Assembly (NCBI RefSeq): GCF_918698245.1
Contig: NZ_CAKKMS010000011.1
Location: 1-64,000 of the forward strand
DNA: 64,000 bases
Direction of reading: 5' to 3'
From: Pedobacter sp. Bi126
Lineage (GTDB): Bacteria; Bacteroidota; Bacteroidia; Sphingobacteriales; Sphingobacteriaceae
Positions 40,371 through 49,276 of this stretch are shown here, in pieces. The notes beneath the pieces are model-generated. The model searched no databases and had not been told where the DNA came from. It was given only the letters and a program-made list of their open reading frames with translations. The position numbers were made by a program, and so were the translations under genes. Position 1 is the first letter of the stretch. Each line of letters starts with the position of its first letter.

Positions 40371-42617
40371 ATGGATTTTTTACAAAACAATTTAATTTAC
40401 TGTATTCCGGCGCTGGGCCTTGTCGGGATTATAGTTATGATGATTAAAAGCGCCTGGGTGAACAAGCAAGATGCAGGTGATAAAAACATGCAGGAACTTG
40501 CGGGCTATATCGCCGATGGTGCAATGGCCTTTTTAAAAGCCGAATGGAGAGTATTGAGCATTTTCGCTGTTTTTACAGCCGCGCTCCTGGCCTACTCGGG
40601 TACAATTACCGAAATTAAAGGAGTACCTATGCATTCGAGTTGGATCATCTCTATTTCTTTTATTATAGGAGCGGTATTTTCTGCAACTGCGGGTTATATC
40701 GGAATGAAATCGGCCACAAAAGCAAATGTTAGAACCACACAGGCTGCCAGAACAAGTTTAAAACAAGCATTAAAAGTTTCTTTTACTGGCGGTACCGTAA
40801 TGGGCTTAGGCGTAGCTGGTCTTGCTGTTTTAGGTTTAGGCGGTTTATTTATTGTTTTTTTACAGGTATTTCATGTAACCAGTGCCAATAGTGTAGAAAT
40901 GAGAACCGCCATTGAGGTTTTAACCGGTTTCTCTTTAGGAGCGGAATCTATTGCTTTATTTGCCCGTGTTGGTGGCGGTATATATACTAAGGCTGCCGAT
41001 GTTGGTGCCGATTTAGTGGGTAAAGTTGAGGCTGGAATTCCGGAAGATGATGTGCGTAACCCTGCAACCATTGCCGATAATGTAGGTGATAACGTGGGTG
41101 ATGTTGCAGGCATGGGTGCCGATTTATTCGGCTCTTATGTAGCAACCATATTGGCAACCATGGTTTTAGGACAAGAAATTACCGTAACAGATAAATTTGG
41201 CGGCATGTCTCCCATCCTTTTGCCAATGGTAATCTGCGGATTGGGTATTTTATTTTCAATTGTAGGCACCTGGTTTGTAACCATTAAAGATGATAAATCA
41301 AATGTTCAGACGGCTTTAAATCTAGGCAACTGGTCATCAATTTTGATTACAGCAGTAGCTTCATTCTTTATCGTAAAATGGATGTTGCCCGAAACATTAA
41401 ACTTACGTGGTTATGAGTTCTCCAGTATTAATGTGTTTTACGCCATTATTGTTGGTTTAGTAGTGGGTACGATTATGAGTATCGTTACCGAATATTTTAC
41501 CGCGATGGGCAAAGGCCCTGTAAATTCTATTATCCAACAATCATCAACCGGACATGCCACCAATATTATTGCAGGTTTAGCGGTTGGAATGAAATCGACT
41601 GTTATTCCAATTTTGGTTTTAGCAGGCGGGATTATGTTATCGTACCACTTCGCTGGTTTATATGGTGTAGCCATTGCAGCAGCGGGTATGATGGCCACTA
41701 CGGCTATGCAATTGGCCATTGATGCTTTCGGACCAATTGCTGATAATGCGGGCGGTATTGCAGAAATGAGTCAGTTACCTCCAGAAGTACGCGAACGTAC
41801 CGATAATTTAGACGCTGTTGGAAATACCACTGCAGCTACCGGTAAAGGATTTGCCATTGCATCTGCAGCCTTAACCTCTTTAGCATTATTTGCAGCTTTT
41901 GTAGGCATTGCAGGTATTACGGCGATAGATATATATAAAGCGCCAGTATTAGCAGGATTATTTGTTGGCGGGATGATTCCTTTCATTTTCTCGGCCCTTT
42001 GCATCCAGGCGGTGGGTAAAGCGGCAATGGATATGGTTCAGGAAGTTCGTCGCCAGTTTAGGGAAATTCCTGGCATTATGGAGTACAAAGCCAAACCAGA
42101 GTACGAAAAATGTGTAGCCATTTCAACCAAAGCATCTATCCGTGAAATGATGATGCCTGGTGCTATCGCCTTAATCACGCCGATAATTATTGGTTTTACT
42201 TTTGGTCCTGAAGTTTTAGGTGGATTATTGGCCGGTGTAACCGTTACCGGTGTATTGATGGGGATTTTTCAAAGCAATGCAGGCGGCGCATGGGATAACG
42301 CCAAAAAATCTTTCGAACAAGGTGTAATGATCAATGGAGAAATGCACTACAAAAAATCAGAACCACATAAGGCTTCGGTAACCGGAGATACTGTAGGTGA
42401 TCCTTTTAAAGATACTTCGGGTCCTTCAATGAACATTTTAATCAAATTAATGTCTATTGTTTCACTCGTTATTGCGCCATACATCGCAGTTAAGGCAATT
42501 GCCAGCGAACATAAGCAAGAAGTTCGAAAAGAAATCAGAATTGAGCAAAAAACCGATAGTTTAGGTAACACAATTACGGATACTTTAACAAATACTACCG
42601 ACACTTTAAGGCGTTAG
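40371..42617 (+). CDS. hppA: Membrane-bound ion-translocating pyrophosphatase HppA
   Basis: This inner-membrane enzyme hydrolyses pyrophosphate and pumps H+ or Na+. The 748-residue product has about sixteen membrane segments and the catalytic segments DVGADLVGKVEAGIPEDD, NPATIADNVGDNVGDVAGMG and AIDAFGPIADNAGGIAEM. In GNTTAATGKG the Ala and Gly at the two diagnostic positions (where K+-independent forms have Lys and Thr) predict the K+-dependent class; Na+ versus H+ cannot be decided here. The charged C-terminal tail (about 715-748) is longer than usual. The start ATG at 40371 fits an N-terminal membrane helix. Confidence 0.94.
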   Translation: MDFLQNNLIYCIPALGLVGIIVMMIKSAWVNKQDAGDKNMQELAGYIADGAMAFLKAEWRVLSIFAVFTAALLAYSGTITEIKGVPMHSSWIISISFIIGAVFSATAGYIGMKSATKANVRTTQAARTSLKQALKVSFTGGTVMGLGVAGLAVLGLGGLFIVFLQVFHVTSANSVEMRTAIEVLTGFSLGAESIALFARVGGGIYTKAADVGADLVGKVEAGIPEDDVRNPATIADNVGDNVGDVAGMGADLFGSYVATILATMVLGQEITVTDKFGGMSPILLPMVICGLGILFSIVGTWFVTIKDDKSNVQTALNLGNWSSILITAVASFFIVKWMLPETLNLRGYEFSSINVFYAIIVGLVVGTIMSIVTEYFTAMGKGPVNSIIQQSSTGHATNIIAGLAVGMKSTVIPILVLAGGIMLSYHFAGLYGVAIAAAGMMATTAMQLAIDAFGPIADNAGGIAEMSQLPPEVRERTDNLDAVGNTTAATGKGFAIASAALTSLALFAAFVGIAGITAIDIYKAPVLAGLFVGGMIPFIFSALCIQAVGKAAMDMVQEVRRQFREIPGIMEYKAKPEYEKCVAISTKASIREMMMPGAIALITPIIIGFTFGPEVLGGLLAGVTVTGVLMGIFQSNAGGAWDNAKKSFEQGVMINGEMHYKKSEPHKASVTGDTVGDPFKDTSGPSMNILIKLMSIVSLVIAPYIAVKAIASEHKQEVRKEIRIEQKTDSLGNTITDTLTNTTDTLRR

Positions 42618-42645
42618 TTCTAAAATCACAGATATAATACAACTG

Positions 42646-42675
42646 AAAGGGGGATTTTAACAGAATCCCTTTTTC
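42646..42675 (+). terminator. Terminator after hppA
   Basis: AAAGGGGGATT followed after a short loop by AATCCCTTTTTC; stem of six to nine pairs with two G-T pairs, then T-rich DNA. It lies about 30 bases after the hppA stop. Confidence 0.65.
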
Positions 42676-42747
42676 TTTTTGGTAATTTTTATTTAGGTTT
42701 ACCGCTTATTATCATAAAATCAACAAACATAAAAGACTAAACAACTT

Positions 42748-44205
42748 ATGAATCTAAAAAAGCCTATTGATGTGCTTATAGCAGAATCTGCTGAAAGTGG
42801 TGAAGGCACGCTGAAACGGACACTGAGTAGTACAAGCCTTGTTGCATTGGGCATTGGAGCTATTATTGGTGCAGGCTTATTCTCTTTAACCGGTATTGCT
42901 GCAGCGGACCACGCTGGACCTGCTGTAACCTTATCATTTGTATTGGCAGCTGTAGGCTGTGCTTTTGCAGGATTATGTTATGCAGAATTTGCATCTATGA
43001 TTCCTGTTGCAGGAAGTGCCTACACCTATTCTTATGCTACCATGGGTGAGTTCATGGCATGGGTTATTGGCTGGGATCTTGTTCTGGAATATGCTTTAGG
43101 GGCCGCAACCGTTGGCGTTTCATGGTCTGGATATTTCAATAAACTATTGCACGAGTTTGGCCTCGAAATGCCGCTCTACTTAACCAAATCATTTGCAGAA
43201 GTAGATGGTGGTGGAATCAATCTACCTGCTGTGGTAATTGTTTCTCTACTTTCATTGATGTTAATCCGCGGTACAAAAGAATCTGCAAGCCTTAACAACG
43301 TTTTAGTAATTGTAAAAGTAGCTGTAGTAATCATTTTCATTGCATTGGGATGGAAATTTATCAACCCAGCTAATCATACACCTTATATTCCTGCAAACAC
43401 TGGTGTTAAGGGAGAATTTGGTATTTCGGGAATCGCAGCTGGTGCAGCATTGGTATTCTTTGCATTTATCGGTTTCGATGCTGTTTCTACTGCAGCTCAG
43501 GAAGCTAAAAACCCACAAAAAGGTATGCCAATTGGTATATTGGGCTCTTTAGTAGTTTGTACGATATTATATGTTTTATTTGCGCATGTAATGACTGGCT
43601 TGGTACCTTATACTATTTTTAAAGGTGATGCCTCTCCTGCAGCTACCGCTTTTAAAGTTACAGGATACGGTTGGTTACAAATGGGTTTAATTATTGCCAT
43701 TTTAGCTGGTTACACCTCGGTAATATTAGTAATGTTAATGGGCCAGTCGAGGGTATTTTATACCATGTCAAAAGATGGATTATTACCTAAGTTTTTCAGC
43801 ACTATCCACTCTAAGTTTAGAACGCCTTTCAAAACTAATATCTTCTTTATGCTTTTTGTAAGCGTATTTGCAGGTTTTGTTCCTGTAACCGATCTAGGCC
43901 ATATGGTTTCTATCGGTACGTTGTTCGCTTTCTCGCTAGTATGTATCGGTGTGATGTTACTGCGCAAAACAGATCCTGACAGGCCTCGTCCATTCAAAAC
44001 ACCATTGGTGCCTTTCGTTCCAATTATGGGTGTGATCGTTTGCGTTTATTTAATGTCATCATTACCTTTTGAAGCATGGATCAGGTTAGCCATTTGGATG
44101 GCGCTGGGTATAGCGATTTATTTCTTTTATGGCAAAGGAAATTCAGTATTAAGAAACAAAGGAAAAGTGGTTGGCGCAGTAGATCCACCAAAACCCGAGT
44201 TATAA
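42748..44205 (+). CDS. Amino acid permease (cationic amino acid transporter-like, APC superfamily)
   Basis: The 485-residue protein has twelve predicted membrane segments. The opening TLSSTSLVALGIGAIIGAGLF is the APC helix-1 motif with IGAGLF. Blocks such as GFDAVSTAAQEAKNPQKGMPIGI and MSKDGLLPKFFSTIHSKFRTP are typical of the CAT/YfnA-like group that carries cationic or broad-range amino acids. It is downstream of hppA with its own terminator between, so probably has its own promoter. Confidence 0.88.
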   Translation: MNLKKPIDVLIAESAESGEGTLKRTLSSTSLVALGIGAIIGAGLFSLTGIAAADHAGPAVTLSFVLAAVGCAFAGLCYAEFASMIPVAGSAYTYSYATMGEFMAWVIGWDLVLEYALGAATVGVSWSGYFNKLLHEFGLEMPLYLTKSFAEVDGGGINLPAVVIVSLLSLMLIRGTKESASLNNVLVIVKVAVVIIFIALGWKFINPANHTPYIPANTGVKGEFGISGIAAGAALVFFAFIGFDAVSTAAQEAKNPQKGMPIGILGSLVVCTILYVLFAHVMTGLVPYTIFKGDASPAATAFKVTGYGWLQMGLIIAILAGYTSVILVMLMGQSRVFYTMSKDGLLPKFFSTIHSKFRTPFKTNIFFMLFVSVFAGFVPVTDLGHMVSIGTLFAFSLVCIGVMLLRKTDPDRPRPFKTPLVPFVPIMGVIVCVYLMSSLPFEAWIRLAIWMALGIAIYFFYGKGNSVLRNKGKVVGAVDPPKPEL

Positions 44206-44226
44206 TAGCTAAATCATAAAAAAATT

Positions 44227-44258
44227 AAAGCCTCGACCGAAAAGTCGGGGCTTTTTTA
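44227..44258 (+). terminator. Terminator of the amino acid permease gene
   Basis: AAAGCCTCGAC (44227-44237) pairs with GTCGGGGCTTT (44244-44254) with one G-T pair, followed by T residues. It lies about 20 bases after the permease stop. Confidence 0.85.
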
Positions 44259-44281
44259 TGTTAAATAATTGTTAATAAAAC

Positions 44282-44289
44282 TACCTTTG
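44282..44289 (+). promoter_or_regulatory. TAnnTTTG promoter -7 element before the O/P-type porin
   Basis: TACCTTTG at 44282-44289, 15 bases before the ATG at 44305. A TTG at 44269-44271 is too close to serve as a normal -33 element. Confidence 0.45.
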
Positions 44290-44304
44290 CAAAAAATCGA
44301 TAAC

Positions 44305-45636
44305 ATGTACCGCTATTTTGCCAAATTTAAGATCACTTATTTCTTCTTAACGATTGTTTTGCTACTCATTTCCGCTGCAGGATATGCGCAGAGAACAATT
44401 AACGATGTAATGGACTCTACCACGGTTAACCATTTGCTCATTATCTCTAAGAAATACGGCTCATTATCTTTTAGCGGATACCTGCAGCCTCAATTCCAGG
44501 TTGCGCAGGCAAATGGTGCACAGGCAGAGTATCAAGGCGGAAACTTCGGCGAGTTTACCAATAACCGGTTTAGGTTAAGAAGAGGTCGTTTAAGGGCAGA
44601 TTATATGATGCTAACAGATGATGGCAGTCCTTCTACCTATTTTGTACTTCAGTTTGACGGTACTGAACAAGGTGTTGCCATCCGTGATTTTTGGGGACGT
44701 TATTACGAAAATAAATGGAAAATACTGGCGGTTACTTTAGGGCTTTCAGGCCGTCCGTTTGGGAACGAACTGCAGTTATCTTCTTCAGTAAGGGAAGCGC
44801 CGGAGCGTGGCCGGATGTCGCAGATTCTAATGAAAACAGAACGAGATCTGGGGGTTACGTTTACCCTAAACCCACGATGGAAAGATGCCCGGTTGAAAAA
44901 CTTTGTATTTGATTTTGGTATTTATAACGGACAAGGCTTAGCTGGTGCCGGAGAATTTGACAACAGTAAGGATTTTATCTTCAGGTTAAGCCACAAAACC
45001 TATGCATTTAATAAATTTACCATTGCGGGCGGTATAAGTACACTACAAGGTGGCTTAAACCATCGTTTGCCAGTAAGTTATAAGATGGATAGAATCAATG
45101 AGCAATGGCGAATGGTGAAGGATTCATCGGCCAATACCATCAATAAGGTTGCTCCAAGGAGATATTACGGTGCCGATATTCAGCTGGCTACAAAAACCAA
45201 GAGCTGGAAATCTGAGTTAAGGGCAGAAGTGGTATCAGGCCTACAAACAGGTACCTCAACTACCTCAACCACTCCTGGATCTTATCCTGTTGATAGTAAA
45301 TCGGTAGCCTTGCCTTATTATACCCGAACCTTCAACGGTGCTTACTTTACCTTTGTACAAACTTTGAATAGCACCGACAATCAGCTTATTTTAAAATACG
45401 ATTGGTATGATCCAAATTCAAAGGTAAAAGGGCTTGATATTTCAAGCGCCCAGGGGCTTTCTCCAGCGGATGTTCGTTTTGATACTTTTGGATTTGGTTT
45501 TTTACATCATTTTAATCCACATTTTAAGGCTGTACTTTATTATGATATCATTAAAAACGAATCAACCCAAATTCAAGGCTATACAGCAGACAGAAAAGAC
45601 AATGTGCTTACGTTAAGAACACAGTTCTATTTCTAA
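44305..45636 (+). CDS. Phosphate-selective porin O/P family protein
   Basis: The 443-residue protein has a signal peptide (MYRYFAKFKITYFFLTIVLL..., ending near GYAQ) and a beta-barrel pattern. The segment FTNNRFRLRRGRLRADYMML and SGRPFGNELQLSS resemble the OprO/OprP porin group, here expected to be a trimeric outer-membrane channel. The start at 44305 is favoured over the ATG at 44269, which would add twelve residues to the signal. It ends in TQFYF, with a terminal Phe as expected for BAM substrates. Whether it carries phosphate cannot be known; no phosphate genes are adjacent. Confidence 0.82.
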   Translation: MYRYFAKFKITYFFLTIVLLLISAAGYAQRTINDVMDSTTVNHLLIISKKYGSLSFSGYLQPQFQVAQANGAQAEYQGGNFGEFTNNRFRLRRGRLRADYMMLTDDGSPSTYFVLQFDGTEQGVAIRDFWGRYYENKWKILAVTLGLSGRPFGNELQLSSSVREAPERGRMSQILMKTERDLGVTFTLNPRWKDARLKNFVFDFGIYNGQGLAGAGEFDNSKDFIFRLSHKTYAFNKFTIAGGISTLQGGLNHRLPVSYKMDRINEQWRMVKDSSANTINKVAPRRYYGADIQLATKTKSWKSELRAEVVSGLQTGTSTTSTTPGSYPVDSKSVALPYYTRTFNGAYFTFVQTLNSTDNQLILKYDWYDPNSKVKGLDISSAQGLSPADVRFDTFGFGFLHHFNPHFKAVLYYDIIKNESTQIQGYTADRKDNVLTLRTQFYF

Positions 45637-45674
45637 TAAATAAAGTACAATTGAGGAATTGAGACAAATTCCGC

Positions 45675-45682
45675 TACCTTTG
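45675..45682 (+). promoter_or_regulatory. TAnnTTTG promoter before the MarC-family gene
   Basis: TACCTTTG at 45675-45682 with TTG at 45651-45653, spacing 21 bases, matching the Bacteroidota -33/-7 layout. Predicted start near 45686, 14 bases before the ATG. Confidence 0.55.
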
Positions 45683-45699
45683 CTTAAAATTGCGCCGCT

Positions 45700-46281
45700 A
45701 TGAAATTCGATTTTATGACGTTCAACTTAAGCCAGATCCTATCCACAACGATGGTGCTCTTCGCTATTATCGATATTTTGGGCGCCATTCCCGTTGTAAT
45801 CGAATTACGTAGAAAAGCAGGCCATATCGAATCAGAAAAAGCATCTTTAGTCGCTACAGGCTTAATGATCCTCTTTTTGTTTGTTGGTGAATCTTTATTG
45901 AAAGTAATTGGATTAGATGTAGAATCTTTCGCCATTGCGGGTTCTTTCGTGATCTTTTTTATTGCCATGGAGATGGTATTGGGATTAACGATTTTTAAAG
46001 AAGAAGCGCCAGAAACAGTCTCCATCGTTCCATTGGCCTTCCCTTTAATTGCCGGAGCAGGAACAATGACTACCCTACTTTCGCTTAAAACAGAATACCA
46101 TACCCAGAATATATTGGTGGGTATTATACTCAATATGCTGTTTGTTTACTTTGTATTGAAAAATACCAACAGACTGGAAAAACTTTTCGGAAAATCGGGC
46201 TTAAACATTCTGCGTAAGGCCTTTGGGGTAATTTTATTGGCTATAGCCATTAAATTGTTCAGAAATAATACGGGGCTTTAA
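45700..46281 (+). CDS. MarC family integral membrane protein
   Basis: The 193-residue protein has six membrane segments, as expected for the MarC/UPF0056 family, whose function is not settled (it was once linked wrongly to multiple antibiotic resistance). The pattern AIIDILGAIPVVIELRRKAGH and AFPLIAGAGTMTTLLSL is typical. It has its own promoter. The next spacer holds a repeat and a possible small gene. Confidence 0.85.
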   Translation: MKFDFMTFNLSQILSTTMVLFAIIDILGAIPVVIELRRKAGHIESEKASLVATGLMILFLFVGESLLKVIGLDVESFAIAGSFVIFFIAMEMVLGLTIFKEEAPETVSIVPLAFPLIAGAGTMTTLLSLKTEYHTQNILVGIILNMLFVYFVLKNTNRLEKLFGKSGLNILRKAFGVILLAIAIKLFRNNTGL

Positions 46282-46317
46282 AGATTGAAGGCGTAGCTTC
46301 GTTTTTAAAACGCTAGG

Positions 46318-46406
46318 TCGTCATTGCGATGAGGAACGACGAAGCAATCTTAAAGCGATCGTTACCTGCTATAGTTGTAGGATTGCTTCGTGCCTCGCAA
46401 TGACGA
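46318..46406. repeat. Inverted repeat of the 'CGTCATTGCGAGGAACGAAGCAATC' class
   Basis: A left arm at 46318-46349 (TCGTCATTGCGA...GAAGCAATC) pairs with a right arm at 46381-46406 (GATTGCTTCG...TCGCAATGACGA). The left arm has six extra bases. Such elements are dispersed non-coding repeats in many bacteria. Confidence 0.7.
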
Positions 46407-46484
46407 TCACGCTATTAAATGACAATCCTCCAATCAATCTGTAACAATAATTGCGTATATTCATCTAAACATAAAGCTTACACC

Positions 46485-46592
46485 ATGAACAGCTTTGAAG
46501 AATATACCTTAATTATTGGAGCAATAGCCGTTTTAATCGAAGCGGTAAAATACTTCAAAAAGAATTTCAAATCCTGGTTTGAACATACGTAG
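46485..46592 (+). CDS. Candidate 35-residue membrane peptide
   Basis: An ATG at 46485 opens 35 codons ending with TAG at 46592. The product has an acidic start (MNSFEEY), a hydrophobic stretch of about 14 residues (residues 8-21, TLIIGAIAVLIEAV) and a basic end (KYFKKNFKSWFEH). This shape suits a small single-span membrane or amphipathic peptide. The frame is short enough to be chance; support is the sensible codon use, the composition and its isolation between two repeat blocks. No family recognised. Confidence 0.35.
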   Translation: MNSFEEYTLIIGAIAVLIEAVKYFKKNFKSWFEHT

Positions 46593-46661
46593 TATGCATT
46601 GAATCGATTTCTATTTTTAAATAGATTCGTAATTTCCAACTTGATAGCTATCGGGTTGATT

Positions 46662-46687
46662 GGGAATCTTAAAGCATTAAGATTCCC
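46662..46687. repeat. Perfect 11-bp hairpin
   Basis: GGGAATCTTAA (46662-46672), loop AGCA, TTAAGATTCCC (46677-46687), followed immediately by a CCCGC-CTGC-GCGGG hairpin. It has no T-run and looks like a dispersed repeat. Confidence 0.65.
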
Positions 46688-46752
46688 GCCTGCGCGGGAA
46701 TGACGGTTAAAGAGCCAAAAAGAACCCTGATCTTAAAATCCTTTAATCCTAA

Positions 46753-47922
46753 TTAATCCTGGCTCTTCTTAATCAACCTCGCCACAAACATCGTATCGGC
46801 ATTGTTTTCATAACCCCTTATCAGTTCCATTTTTTCCAGCTCTAATGGCAAAGTATCAATCATATGCTGAACAATGGCTTCGTTTTCTTCGGCAAAGGCA
46901 GAGCAGGTAATATAAATAAGCGGCTTACCCGGCTTTAAATATTTTACAATATTTTGGACAATCCCCTTCTGAATGCTGGCAAATTGATTAATTTTCCGTT
47001 CCTCGAAAAATGTAACCATTTCGGGTGTTCTGCCCCATGTTCCGGAACCAGTGCAGGGCGCATCCAAAATGATCCCATCAAACTGATAGTGGTGTAAAAC
47101 CTGATCGTTGTTCTGTAAAAGATCCAGTTCCTTTTTATGGTACTTTTTGATCCCGGCTAAGCGGAAACGTTCGTCTAAATTTAAGAGTACACTTTCTCTC
47201 AGATCAGAAACCAAAAGCTCGATCACAGGCTCCAAACTATGCAACAGCAGCGTTTTTCCACCAGATGCCGCACAGCAATCCCACCATTTATCCCATTTGT
47301 TCGGTTTAAAATAATTGCCCGTATGCTGAGAAGATAAATCTTGAACCTGGTAACTGCCTTCCTTTAAAACGGTTTCGAGCTTAGTTCCGTTAGGTAAAGC
47401 CAAAGCAGTATCAGAAATCGCTTTAACCGCAATGTTTTCATCTTCTAATTTTGCAATAATAGCTGCTGATTCTTCTGCTGCCACCCTGATAAACAGATCT
47501 GGCTGTTTGAAGAATGAGGTACAAAACGCTTCCCGGTCTAATCCATCAGATAGATTTGCGTGAAACGGATATACCTCCTGCAAATCAAAATCCGGATACC
47601 TGGTTTTAATGATGGATATTTTTTCCCCCAGCGGCAGTATAATACTTTCCTTTAATTCCGGCAGATTTTTCTCTACAATAAGGCTAAGTGTATCGTGGCA
47701 CAAGAAATCGGCAATACTCAAACGTTCTTCCTGTGGAATTGCCGATAAAGCCTTACCTAATCTAAAAAAGCTATACATATGACGTGTAGCCCATCTCCTA
47801 TCGGATGAACCCATTTGCTTATGCTGCTTAAAATAGGTTGGCAGAAAACGATGCAAGGGCAAACTTCCATCATAATTACTTAAAATCTGTTCAAAGGCTC
47901 TTAACTGATGGTCTGCTCTCAT
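46753..47922 (-). CDS. RsmB/NOP2-type RNA (cytosine-5) methyltransferase
   Basis: The 389-residue product is a SAM-dependent methyltransferase of the NOL1/NOP2/Sun family acting on rRNA or tRNA cytosines. Both catalytic cysteines are visible: DAPCTGSGTWGRTPE and YITCSAFAEENE. The N-terminal part (about 1-130) has the helical RNA-binding domain of RsmB-like enzymes, and the SAM-binding part begins near WWDCCAASGGKTLLLHS. RsmB (m5C967 of 16S rRNA) is the closest in architecture, but orthology is not proven. Confidence 0.85.
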   Translation of the reverse strand: MRADHQLRAFEQILSNYDGSLPLHRFLPTYFKQHKQMGSSDRRWATRHMYSFFRLGKALSAIPQEERLSIADFLCHDTLSLIVEKNLPELKESIILPLGEKISIIKTRYPDFDLQEVYPFHANLSDGLDREAFCTSFFKQPDLFIRVAAEESAAIIAKLEDENIAVKAISDTALALPNGTKLETVLKEGSYQVQDLSSQHTGNYFKPNKWDKWWDCCAASGGKTLLLHSLEPVIELLVSDLRESVLLNLDERFRLAGIKKYHKKELDLLQNNDQVLHHYQFDGIILDAPCTGSGTWGRTPEMVTFFEERKINQFASIQKGIVQNIVKYLKPGKPLIYITCSAFAEENEAIVQHMIDTLPLELEKMELIRGYENNADTMFVARLIKKSQD

Positions 47923-47954
47923 GCAATAATTAAAATGGAAGAAAAATTATAGAA

Positions 47955-49166
47955 TTACTCAACTAGGTTTAATGCAAAGTTTTTAAACTTCAGTAACATT
48001 AAACTGGTGTTAATATAGCCTAATTTTTCATCATGGATAAATGAAAAGTTATTATGGAGGCCTTTATATTTATCTTTTACCAGATAATCTCTATAATCCT
48101 CTCCATATGTAGTTAACAGTTTACCGAAATAATAGCCAACATCGAAACCTTTAAAGGCATATTCTCCAGGCTCAAATCCATACCTGTAGCGATATTTTTT
48201 AATAAAGGCAACAACTGCGCTATTTTTGTAATCTATTTTATAAGACGAGCTGATAATCGTATTTAGATCTTGTAATTTATCAGTAGGATAATTCTGTTTT
48301 ACCCAATTAGGATGACCAAATAGATTAATATTATAACCACCTGTGGCTAGATGCTTTAATTTATACAGTTTTTCTACTGTCGGTAATACAAAAGCCCTGT
48401 CAGATGAGGTAAGCACCACGGCATACTCTTTACCTTTGATCATTTTTGTTTCAAAAGCATAGGCCGAAGCATACTCTTGTACCACAAACTTGGTACTGGT
48501 TTGAAAATAGTTCCTTATTGGTGCTGCAAACTGTTCGTCTTCTGTTTTCTTAGGGTTAATCAGTACCACTATCGTATTGGCAGGATTATAATTTTTAGCA
48601 ATGTATGTGGCTATCTTTTTTCCATGTAAACCAATATTATTTACAATGGACACCAGATTTGGATTATTAAATTCAGCAGGTTCGGAAGCAGCCAAAGGAG
48701 ATACGATGATTGCATTGTTTTCTTTGGCATAATTGGAGATAAACTTTAACCCATCAGGAAAAACAGGACCAATAATTAAATTGCTTTGTTTAAAACGCTC
48801 ATTTTTGTACAAAACCGATATATGTGCATTATCATCCTGCGTATCGAAAACATTGAGTTTAAAATTTAAACCCTGCGCGGCGGCAGAATCCAATCCCAAT
48901 TTAAAGCCCTGGTAAAAATCGATAGGCATAGCATATTTTTCGATATCGGCTTTTGTTGCTGTTTTTAAATTCAGTTCATCCAGTTTAAAGGGAACAAGCA
49001 AGGAAACACTTGCCTGCGAAAACTTTTTGATAGGCTTTTTATCTGCTGGTTTTTCTTTTTCAACGGGTTTACTCGTCTCTGGTTTAGGTGTTCTCACTTT
49101 TGGCGAACAAGCACCCAAAATCAACATAAACAAAACTGGTAACCAGTAAACCTTTTTATAAATCAT
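47955..49166 (-). CDS. Periplasmic-binding-protein-like lipoprotein
   Basis: The 403-residue lipoprotein (lipobox ILGAC, Cys20) has a type-1 periplasmic binding protein fold after a Lys/Pro-rich linker (about 21-55). The order of strands SVSLLVPFKLDELN, NLIIGPVFPDGLKFISNYA and NAIIVSPLAASEPA resembles amino-acid-type ligand-binding receptors. There are no ABC permease or ATPase genes nearby, so it may be a cell-wall-related LppC/LpoA-like protein instead of a transporter part. I start at 49166 because it gives the lipoprotein signal. Function uncertain. Confidence 0.7.
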   Translation of the reverse strand: MIYKKVYWLPVLFMLILGACSPKVRTPKPETSKPVEKEKPADKKPIKKFSQASVSLLVPFKLDELNLKTATKADIEKYAMPIDFYQGFKLGLDSAAAQGLNFKLNVFDTQDDNAHISVLYKNERFKQSNLIIGPVFPDGLKFISNYAKENNAIIVSPLAASEPAEFNNPNLVSIVNNIGLHGKKIATYIAKNYNPANTIVVLINPKKTEDEQFAAPIRNYFQTSTKFVVQEYASAYAFETKMIKGKEYAVVLTSSDRAFVLPTVEKLYKLKHLATGGYNINLFGHPNWVKQNYPTDKLQDLNTIISSSYKIDYKNSAVVAFIKKYRYRYGFEPGEYAFKGFDVGYYFGKLLTTYGEDYRDYLVKDKYKGLHNNFSFIHDEKLGYINTSLMLLKFKNFALNLVE

Positions 49167-49276
49167 ACCTGTTGTTTTTAACAAAATATGCTAGCAAAGT
49201 TTATTCCACCTTGCTAGCATAACATTTATTTTATGCAGTTTGGACTGAAAAACCAAACTGAAAACTCATAACTGAA

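Larger units (their letters stand above)
46282..46752. other. Spacer with inverted repeats and a candidate small gene
   Basis: The 471 bases contain the imperfect inverted repeat at 46318-46406, the small open frame at 46485-46592, a perfect 11-bp hairpin at 46662-46687 and a CCCGC/GCGGG hairpin directly after it. No other gene is supported. Confidence 0.55.

Noticed and set aside
46282..46752. tRNA or riboswitch in the hairpin-rich spacer
   Set aside because: I could not fold a cloverleaf or recognise any riboswitch core; the stems are repeat-type inverted repeats.
47955..49166. Complete ABC importer
   Set aside because: There is no permease or ATPase gene beside the binding-protein-like lipoprotein.
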